From: Scatavimonas merdipullorum
GTDB lineage: Bacteria > Bacillota > Clostridia > Oscillospirales > Acutalibacteraceae
Assembly: GCA_018712865.1 (NCBI GenBank)
Contig: DVGH01000044.1
Location: 1-11,234 of the forward strand
Reading direction: 5' to 3'
Length of the DNA: 11,234 nt
Below are positions 1-5,457 of the stretch, piece by piece. Each line of letters opens with the position of its first letter. Within the stretch, counting starts at the first letter, position 1. The notes beneath the pieces were generated by a model, which searched no databases, was not told the DNA's origin, and was given only the letters and a program-made list of their open reading frames with translations. The position numbers and the translations under genes are program-made.

Positions 1-23
1 GCTCCTGCCACACTAAAACGAAA

Positions 24-45
24 CCTGGCGTTGATTAACGCCAGG
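24..45 (-). terminator. Perfect hairpin, possible minus-strand terminator
   Basis: A 9-bp perfect stem (cctggcgtt at 24-32, aacgccagg at 37-45) closes a GATT tetraloop. No T-tract follows on the + strand. Read on the - strand, the stem is followed by the T-rich stretch TTTCGTTTT, which is the layout of an intrinsic terminator. No minus-strand gene is visible to its right, so what it would terminate is unknown. It could instead be a structure at the 3' end of a + strand gene lying before the window. Confidence 0.35.
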
Positions 46-72
46 CCTCGCAAAGTTTTGAATTTCCATTCC

Positions 73-111
73 GCACAGGAATTATGGGAACTTGAGCTCA
101 ATTCCTGTTGC
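73..111. repeat. Inverted repeat upstream of the amylase promoter
   Basis: The arms acaggaatt (75-83) and aattcctgt (100-108) are perfect reverse complements around a 16-base loop. The stem extends by two more pairs (73-74 with 110-111) if one T at 109 bulges out. The loop contains the palindrome GAGCTC. A TTGACA hexamer follows at 119-124, but the bases 16-18 further on match a -10 poorly. It may be a protein-binding site or an RNA hairpin; function is unknown. Confidence 0.4.
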
Positions 112-194
112 ACTTAGTTTGACAATTCACTATCTGCTAAAAAATAGAGATAAGTAACGAAAAAAAAAAAGAAATCTTTGTCATATATGCGCAA

Positions 195-224
195 TTGAAA
201 ACAAATATATTTTCATGATATACT
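195..224 (+). promoter_or_regulatory. Sigma-A promoter of the amylase gene
   Basis: A -35 TTGAAA (195-200) is separated by 18 bases from a -10 TATACT (219-224). A TG dinucleotide sits one base before the -10, giving an extended -10. The predicted start is near 231, for a leader of about 33 bases before the ATG at 264. An 11-base A run (160-170) upstream could act as an UP element. The ribosome site GGAGG is at 252-256, seven bases before the ATG. Confidence 0.7.
196..215. promoter_or_regulatory. Operator-like palindrome in the amylase promoter
   Basis: TGAAAA (196-201) and TTTTCA (210-215) form a perfect inverted repeat with an 8-base AT-rich centre. It overlaps the -35 hexamer and fills the spacer up to the -10, a usual position for a repressor site. 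It lacks the central CG of typical LacI-family and CcpA (cre) operators, so no regulator is assigned. AT-rich palindromes of this size can arise by chance. Confidence 0.35.
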
Positions 225-263
225 TTTTTATAAGGATTATCTTGAAATAATGGAGGAATAGCG

Positions 264-2993
264 ATGATTTTGAAAAAAACAACCAGTTTAATCCTTACCC
301 TATGCATGGCAATCGCCATGTTCGCACTTCCTGCTGTAACGGTGTCTGCGGCGCCGGAGCAGACGGAAGCAACCGCCGCAACAGACTACGGTCTTGCGGA
401 AAAAACCCAGGACGGTGTAATTTTGCATGCCTGGAACTGGTCTTACAACAACATTAAGGCCAATATGCAGGCCATTGCGCAGGCTGGCTACAGCAGCGTG
501 CAAACATCCCCTGTGCAAAGGCCAAAAGACTACAGCGCAAGCTACACAGACGTAAAAGGCCAGTGGTGGAAGCTATACCAACCCATATCCTTAAGCTTCA
601 GCGACGGCAACACCTGGCTGGGCACAAAAGCCGAATTTAAGGCCATGTGCGACGAAGCCGAAAAATACGGCATAAAGATCATTGTGGATATCGTTGCAAA
701 CCACATGGCAGACGCAAGCGGTTCCGGCAACAGTGCAAGCAACCGCTCCCCGCAGATCGATGCAAACATTCGCAATAACAACAGCTACTGGCATGTCAAC
801 AATATCTGGGCAAACGACGGCAGCCGTTACGACATGACGCAGGGCTCCATCACCCAGCCGGACCTCAACACAGGCAACAGCGATATCCAGCAGATGGTTT
901 TAAGCCTTCTGAACACCTGTATCGACCTGGGCGCAGACGGTTTCCGGTTTGATGCCGCCAAGCATATTGAACTGCCAAACGACAGCGGCTGTGGCAGCCA
1001 GTTCTGGCCGACCGTGATCAACGGCTCCAAAAGCCATGCCGGCGGCAAGGATATTTTCTATTATGGGGAAATCCTAAACACTGCGTCTACCGCCATTTCC
1101 AATTATACGCAATATATGAGCGTAACCGACAACCGCACCGGCGACGGCATTCTTGCCAATGTAAACAGCGGCAACGCCTCCGGTGCAGCTACTTCATATT
1201 ACAGCATCGGCGCTGCGCCAAACAAGGTGGTTCTCTGGGCGGAATCTCACGACACCTACATGGGCAGCTCCGGCAATACGTCCGGCATTTCCAATGCAAA
1301 AATCAAGCAGGCCTGGGCGATGGTGGGCTCCCGCAACGGTGCAACTGCGCTGTTTTTTGCGCGCCCCGCTGCAAAGATGGGGGATGCCAGCACAGACACA
1401 ACCTGGAAGGACAAATCTGTTGCAGAGGTCAATAAATTCCACAACTACTTTATCGGACAAAGCGAATATCTGGCCTCCAGCGGCAGTGTCGCCTATAATG
1501 AGCGCGGCACAACCGGGGTTGTTATTTCCAAACTCAACGGCGGCGGTTCTGTCAGCTTAAAGGCAAACAGGATGGCTTCGGGTACATATACAGACCAGAT
1601 AACCGGCAATATATTTACCGTAGCAAACGGCACGATCAGCGGAACAGTCGGAAGCGACGGTATCGCGGTCGTGTATAACGCCGTAACAGAGCCGAAAAAC
1701 ACAATCTCCAAGCAGGGCGGTAATTTTAAAACAGAAACGCTTACGCTTACCCTGGGCCTTACCAATGCAACCTCCGGTACGTACCAAATCGATAACGGCC
1801 AGATTATCACCTATACGGATACCGCACAAATTACAATTGGCGCTGGTGTCCCGGTGGGAACGTCAATCCGCGTAAATCTTACGGCAACAGACGGGGAAAC
1901 AACCACAGACGCTACCTACACATTTACGAAGGTTTTAAACACCTCCACCTATGTATATTTTGACAACAGCCAGACAAACTGGAACAACGTATACTGTTAT
2001 ATGTATAACGACAGCGGTGCGACCGTTGTGGAAAACGCAGCATGGCCCGGTGTTGCTATGACACAAAACAGCGAAGGCCTTTATGAATATGAAGTTCCGG
2101 AAGAATTGGAAAACGGCAACGTCCTCTTTACCGCAGGCTACTCCGGCCCGCAGATTCCCGCGCAAGACGAGCCCGGTATGGTGCTTGACGGCTTTTCCAT
2201 GGTTTATCAAAACGGTCAATGGCAGGAATATATAGATTCAAATCCGACGGAGCCACAACCCACAGAACCGGAGCCAACCGAGCCACAGCCCACAGAACCG
2301 GAACCGACGCAACCTCCGGCAGGCGAACGCTATATGCTGGGCGACGTTACGTTTGATGATGAAATTACGCTGGAAGACATATTAATCATGCAGCGCAGCA
2401 TGGCAATGATGACTACTCTTACACAGCTGCAAATAACCGCGGGCGATGTGGACAGAAACGGCAACATTGAAATTGCAGACGTTCTGGAAGTGCAAAAGTA
2501 TCTTGCAAAGATGTCAACTCAATATGATATTGGCAAGGTCTTTAACGATGCAACCATGCCGACCGATCCACAGCCAACGGAACCGCAGCCAACAGAGCCA
2601 CAGCCGACAGAACCAGAACCAACGGAGCCACAACCGACGGAGCCGTCTGACAGCAATGAGGTAACCCTCTACTTTTCAAACGGTGTGTCGTGGGATAAGG
2701 TATATATATATGCCTGGAGAACCTCTGACGAAAATAAGAATGCAGAATGGCCCGGTGAAGAGATGACCGCCGTAGGGCAAAATAGTTTTGGTGAAACCAT
2801 TTATCAGATAAATATTGACTTAAGCCAGTACGACAATGTTATTTTCAACAACGGCAGCGGCCAGCAGACAGAAGATATTCCACTCACTTCGGCCTCGAAC
2901 AATATGGGGTATTATTGTGATAAGAACGTGCAGAATGCACAGGGCCATTACGGCTATGGAACATATCTGTTTGACCCTTCCTTTATTGTCTGA
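264..2993 (+). CDS. Secreted modular alpha-amylase (GH13_28-like) with CBM26-like modules and internal dockerin
   Basis: Predicted extracellular endo-acting alpha-amylase that hydrolyses alpha-1,4 bonds of starch. Residues 1-29/30 look like a Sec signal peptide (KK, hydrophobic core, VSA-A site). The GH13 barrel starts near residue 50: region I DIVANH (D142-H147), nucleophile D230 in GFRFDAAKH, acid/base E269 in YYGE, and H329-D330 in ESHDTY. These blocks closely resemble Bacillus subtilis AmyE (GH13 subfamily 28). Domain C runs to about 472, then an Ig-like module (about 475-557) and a CBM26-like starch-binding module (about 560-655, WPG motif). A PT-rich linker leads to a dockerin (about 688-750) whose calcium loops start at D694 and D728; a second linker and another CBM26-like module (about 799-909) follow. 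The dockerin implies docking to a cohesin scaffold, as in the R. bromii amylosome, but no cohesin gene is in the window. Own promoter and terminator. All catalytic residues are present, so activity is likely. Confidence 0.95.
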   Translation: MILKKTTSLILTLCMAIAMFALPAVTVSAAPEQTEATAATDYGLAEKTQDGVILHAWNWSYNNIKANMQAIAQAGYSSVQTSPVQRPKDYSASYTDVKGQWWKLYQPISLSFSDGNTWLGTKAEFKAMCDEAEKYGIKIIVDIVANHMADASGSGNSASNRSPQIDANIRNNNSYWHVNNIWANDGSRYDMTQGSITQPDLNTGNSDIQQMVLSLLNTCIDLGADGFRFDAAKHIELPNDSGCGSQFWPTVINGSKSHAGGKDIFYYGEILNTASTAISNYTQYMSVTDNRTGDGILANVNSGNASGAATSYYSIGAAPNKVVLWAESHDTYMGSSGNTSGISNAKIKQAWAMVGSRNGATALFFARPAAKMGDASTDTTWKDKSVAEVNKFHNYFIGQSEYLASSGSVAYNERGTTGVVISKLNGGGSVSLKANRMASGTYTDQITGNIFTVANGTISGTVGSDGIAVVYNAVTEPKNTISKQGGNFKTETLTLTLGLTNATSGTYQIDNGQIITYTDTAQITIGAGVPVGTSIRVNLTATDGETTTDATYTFTKVLNTSTYVYFDNSQTNWNNVYCYMYNDSGATVVENAAWPGVAMTQNSEGLYEYEVPEELENGNVLFTAGYSGPQIPAQDEPGMVLDGFSMVYQNGQWQEYIDSNPTEPQPTEPEPTEPQPTEPEPTQPPAGERYMLGDVTFDDEITLEDILIMQRSMAMMTTLTQLQITAGDVDRNGNIEIADVLEVQKYLAKMSTQYDIGKVFNDATMPTDPQPTEPQPTEPQPTEPEPTEPQPTEPSDSNEVTLYFSNGVSWDKVYIYAWRTSDENKNAEWPGEEMTAVGQNSFGETIYQINIDLSQYDNVIFNNGSGQQTEDIPLTSASNNMGYYCDKNVQNAQGHYGYGTYLFDPSFIV
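2244..2318 (+). repeat. PT-rich linker 1, 15-base tandem repeats
   Basis: The coding sequence repeats a five-codon unit T-E-P-(Q/E)-P about five times, the last copies being imperfect (residues 661-685). It joins the first CBM26-like module to the dockerin. Such Pro/Thr/Glu linkers are flexible and common in cellulosome and amylosome enzymes. The DNA copies vary at third positions (ACG/ACA/ACC, GAG/GAA), so they are not recent exact duplications. Confidence 0.85.
2559..2645 (+). repeat. PT-rich linker 2, 15-base tandem repeats
   Basis: A second run of T-(E/D)-P-(Q/E)-P units (residues 766-794) joins the dockerin to the C-terminal CBM26-like module. It uses the same 15-base period as the linker at 2244-2318. 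The two arrays could recombine, which would remove the dockerin in frame. Confidence 0.85.
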
Positions 2994-3011
2994 TTTCCAC
3001 TGCGTTTTGGG

Positions 3012-3043
3012 TCCCCCTGTTTACTAAACAGGGGGATTTTTCT
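3012..3043 (+). terminator. Intrinsic terminator of the amylase gene
   Basis: An 11-bp perfect stem (tccccctgttt at 3012-3022, aaacaggggga at 3026-3036) closes a three-base ACT loop and is followed by TTTTTCT. It lies 18 bases after the stop codon and isolates the amylase from uvrB. Confidence 0.93.
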
Positions 3044-3246
3044 ATAAGCAGACTGCTTGACGGGTCAACTTGCCAAGTAAAAGTAGACATACAAAACTAC
3101 CATGGATTGGTTAAGACTCTGTAAAACTTGCGTAAAAGCTTATTTTTATTAAGATTCCCTGCATTATATAAGGATTTATAAACGAGATTCATATTCTGCA
3201 TAATAAGAGAGTGGGCGTGTATACAGCCGGCAGCAACAGCATTTCA
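3044..3246. other. Non-coding stretch between amylase terminator and uvrB promoters
   Basis: I see no supported gene here on either strand. Two small abutting palindromes follow the terminator: ttgac-gg-gtcaa (3057-3068) and acttg-c-caagt (3068-3078). The heptamer ccggcag occurs twice near the right end (around 3228 and 3254). None can be tied to a function. The minus-strand reading frame that overlaps its right end (3189-3494) runs antisense into uvrB and looks like a shadow. Confidence 0.5.
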
Positions 3247-3275
3247 TTGAAACCGGCAGGTACCTGTGCTATACT
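3247..3275 (+). promoter_or_regulatory. Candidate upstream uvrB promoter (P1), extended -10
   Basis: TTGAAA (3247-3252), a 17-base spacer and TATACT (3270-3275) with TGC directly before it make a good extended -10 promoter. The predicted start is near 3282, for a uvrB leader of about 158 bases. The same -35 and -10 hexamers occur in the amylase promoter. Confidence 0.6.
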
Positions 3276-3283
3276 AATGAACG

Positions 3284-3312
3284 TTGACAAAAAAACCATA
3301 GAGGAGTAAAAT
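3284..3312 (+). promoter_or_regulatory. Candidate proximal uvrB promoter (P2), near-consensus
   Basis: A perfect -35 TTGACA (3284-3289), a 17-base spacer and TAAAAT (3307-3312, 5 of 6 matches to TATAAT) form a strong promoter on paper. The start would be near 3319, inside the LexA-like box at 3318-3331. It lies directly downstream of P1, so the two may act in tandem or only one may be real. Confidence 0.6.
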
Positions 3313-3358
3313 GGATAAAAACGTTTGTTCGAGGTTTTTGTGGGCAATTTGCAATTGA
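3311..3358 (+). CDS. Possible 15-residue leader ORF before uvrB
   Basis: An ATG at 3311 follows a purine-rich GAGGAG (3301-3306) and opens a 15-codon frame, MDKNVCSRFLWAICN, ending at TGA 3356-3358. A transcript from P1 (start near 3282) could translate it. A transcript from P2 would begin after the ATG and could not. Its ATG also overlaps the P2 -10, so the pattern may be coincidental. I know no family for the peptide. Confidence 0.2.
   Translation: MDKNVCSRFLWAICN
3318..3331. promoter_or_regulatory. Possible LexA (SOS) box controlling uvrB
   Basis: AAAACGTTTGTTCG resembles the Gram-positive LexA operator, roughly CGAAC-N4-GTTCG. The right half GTTCG is exact; the left half AAAAC differs at two positions. 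It sits at the predicted start point of P2, where LexA would block transcription, and uvrB is a classic SOS gene in Bacillus. Position and target gene support it more than the match itself does. Confidence 0.4.
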
Positions 3359-3362
3359 CCCA
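3341..3362 (+). repeat. Hairpin in the uvrB leader
   Basis: The arms TGGGCAATT (3341-3349) and AATTG-A-CCCA (3353-3362) form a 9-bp stem with a single bulged A and a TGC loop. No T-tract follows, so it is not a standard terminator. It covers the end of the possible leader ORF. It may affect leader folding or mRNA stability. Confidence 0.4.
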
Positions 3363-3401
3363 AATAAGCTTGCAAACAGCTCCGTTAGAAAAGCAAATTT
3401 T

Positions 3402-3417
3402 TGACCAATTATGGTCA
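3402..3417 (+). repeat. Small hairpin just upstream of the uvrB ribosome site
   Basis: TGACCA (3402-3407) and TGGTCA (3412-3417) are perfect inverted repeats around ATTA. The stem ends about 10 bases before the ribosome site AGGGAAG (3428-3434). The right arm could instead pair with TGACC at 3356-3360 beside the upstream hairpin. It could also be a protein-binding palindrome. Function is unproven. Confidence 0.35.
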
Positions 3418-3439
3418 TAGTGGATAAAGGGAAGTATGT

Positions 3440-5419
3440 ATGAGCAACCAAAACGATCAGGGAGTATTTCAATTGGTTTCTCCCTATAAGCCAACAGGCG
3501 ATCAGCCGCAGGCGATCGCCAAACTGGTGGAAGGAATCAAAAGAGGGGACAAAGAGCAAACGCTGCTGGGGGTTACAGGTTCCGGTAAGACATTTACCAT
3601 GGCCAATGTGATCGCGCAGGTGAACAAGCCCACGCTGGTTCTGGCGCATAATAAGACGCTGGCAGCGCAACTGTGTACAGAATTTAAGGAGTTTTTTCCA
3701 AACAATGCAGTCGAGTATTTTGTCTCCTATTATGACTATTACCAGCCGGAAGCGTATATTCCGCACACAGACACATATATAGAAAAAGACAGTGCAATCA
3801 ACGATGAAATTGATAAATTGCGCCATAGCGCAACGCTTGCACTTTCCGAGCGCAACGATGTTATTATTGTTTCTTCCGTTTCCTGTATTTACAGTCTGGG
3901 AAACCCGATTGATTACCGTACTATGGTGATTTCGCTGCGCCCCGGGATGCAGAAAAAGCGCGACGACCTTTTAAAAAAGCTCGTGGAACTGCAATATGAA
4001 AGAAACGACGTCAATATGGTTAGAAATAAATTTCGGGTCAGAGGCGACGTTGTCGAGGTGGTCCCCGCATCTTCCGGCGGGAATATCATACGGGTGGAGT
4101 TTTTTGGGGATGAAATTGACCGGATTTCGGAAATCAACCCTGTTACCGGCGAGTTGATTGCGCATTTGCGCCATGTTGCAATCTATCCTGCTTCGCACTA
4201 TATTGTCCCGCAGGATAAAATGAAAGCGGCCATTGCACAGCTTGAAAAAGAGCTCGAGGAGCGGCTTGCTTATTTTCGGGAGCAGGGAAAGCTGCTGGAG
4301 GCCCAGCGCATAGAGCAGCGAACCCGCTACGACATAGAAATGCTGCAGGAAATTGGTTTTTGTACCGGCATTGAAAACTATTCCCGGGTGCTTGCAGGGC
4401 GGGCGCCGGGCAGCGCGCCTTATACGCTTTTGGATTATTTTCCAAAGGATTTCCTGCTGTTTGTCGATGAATCGCATGTGACGCTGCCGCAGGTGCGCGG
4501 CATGTATGCAGGCGACCGGGCGCGCAAGGAAAGCCTGGTCCAATACGGCTTTCGGCTTCCGTCTGCCTTTGACAACCGGCCGCTGAATTTTGACGAATTC
4601 TATTCCCGCATCAACCAGGTCGTTTTTGTAAGCGCTACGCCGGGCGAGCTTGAAAAGGAAAAAAGCACGCAGATTGTCCAGCAGGTCATACGGCCCACGG
4701 GGCTGCTTGATCCAAACGTTTCCGTGCGCCCAACACATGGGCAAATGGACGACCTAATTTCTGAAATCAACCTTCGTACAGCACGCAATGAAAGAGTACT
4801 GGTGACAACACTCACCAAAAAAATGGCGGAGGATCTGACGGCTTATCTTGAAACTATGGGAATCCGTGTGCGCTATATGCACCACGATATCGATACGGTC
4901 GAGCGTATGGAGATCATCCGCGACCTGCGTTTGGGATCGTTTGATGTTTTGGTTGGTATTAACCTTCTGCGTGAAGGGCTTGACATCCCGGAGGTTTCGC
5001 TCGTTGCAATCCTGGATGCTGACAAGGAAGGTTTTTTAAGAAGCGAACGTTCGCTCATCCAGACGATAGGTCGGGCGGCGCGAAATGCCCAGGGGGAAGT
5101 CATTATGTATGCAGACAGCGTGACACCCTCCATGGAAAACGCGATCCGTGAAACATTGCGACGCCGAACAATCCAGGAAGCGTATAACCAAAGCCACGGC
5201 ATTATACCGACCACAATTGTAAAAAAAGTGTCTGAAATTCTTGAAATCTCCACACATGCGGACGACGGCAAAAAAATGAAAAAACGCTTGACAAAAGCCG
5301 AAAAACAGCAGATGATAGAAGCATTGACCAAAGAAATGAAAGCGGCTGCAAAGCTTTTGGAATTTGAACACGCGGCGTATCTGCGCGACAAAATTAAAAA
5401 GCTGCGGGGCGAAAAATAA
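3440..5419 (+). CDS. uvrB: Excinuclease ABC subunit B (UvrB)
   Basis: UvrB is the DNA-loading helicase-like subunit of nucleotide excision repair: with UvrA it verifies damage, then recruits UvrC for incision. At 659 residues it is a normal full length. Visible landmarks are the Walker A GVTGSGKT (44-51), the Tyr-rich damage-clamping beta-hairpin with YYDYYQPEAYIP (97-108), the Walker B/DEAD-like DESH (343-346), helicase motif VI QTIGRAARN (541-549), and the C-terminal UVR motif (about 621-656) that contacts UvrC. The start ATG at 3440 has AGGGAAG about five bases before it; an ATG at 3436 is out of frame and stops soon. uvrA, its frequent partner, is not adjacent; instead a topoisomerase pair follows after 38 bases, probably in the same transcript. 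Candidate promoters and a LexA-like box upstream suggest SOS induction. Confidence 0.98.
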   Translation: MSNQNDQGVFQLVSPYKPTGDQPQAIAKLVEGIKRGDKEQTLLGVTGSGKTFTMANVIAQVNKPTLVLAHNKTLAAQLCTEFKEFFPNNAVEYFVSYYDYYQPEAYIPHTDTYIEKDSAINDEIDKLRHSATLALSERNDVIIVSSVSCIYSLGNPIDYRTMVISLRPGMQKKRDDLLKKLVELQYERNDVNMVRNKFRVRGDVVEVVPASSGGNIIRVEFFGDEIDRISEINPVTGELIAHLRHVAIYPASHYIVPQDKMKAAIAQLEKELEERLAYFREQGKLLEAQRIEQRTRYDIEMLQEIGFCTGIENYSRVLAGRAPGSAPYTLLDYFPKDFLLFVDESHVTLPQVRGMYAGDRARKESLVQYGFRLPSAFDNRPLNFDEFYSRINQVVFVSATPGELEKEKSTQIVQQVIRPTGLLDPNVSVRPTHGQMDDLISEINLRTARNERVLVTTLTKKMAEDLTAYLETMGIRVRYMHHDIDTVERMEIIRDLRLGSFDVLVGINLLREGLDIPEVSLVAILDADKEGFLRSERSLIQTIGRAARNAQGEVIMYADSVTPSMENAIRETLRRRTIQEAYNQSHGIIPTTIVKKVSEILEISTHADDGKKMKKRLTKAEKQQMIEALTKEMKAAAKLLEFEHAAYLRDKIKKLRGEK

Positions 5420-5457
5420 TTGCCTGTTTTTATAAAGCAGGGAAAGGAATATACGGT

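Noticed and set aside
119..148. Second amylase promoter from the perfect TTGACA at 119-124
   Set aside because: At 16-18 base spacing the -10 candidates (such as AATAGA) match at three positions or fewer. The promoter at 195-224 is far better.
1183..1560. Plus-strand second frame (125 codons) inside the amylase
   Set aside because: It lies within the GH13 catalytic coding region in another frame, without motifs or a convincing ribosome site.
3269..3826. Minus-strand frame (185 codons) covering the uvrB promoter and 5' end
   Set aside because: It overlaps candidate promoters and the Walker A region of uvrB antisense, and nothing in the protein is recognisable.
3971..4744. Long minus-strand frame (257 codons) inside uvrB
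   Set aside because: It is fully antisense to a clearly conserved uvrB and the translation has no recognisable motif. It is a shadow frame.
5423..5441. Possible terminator between uvrB and parE
   Set aside because: The 8-bp stem contains a G-U pair and is AT-rich at the loop end, and no T-tract follows. It should not stop transcription.
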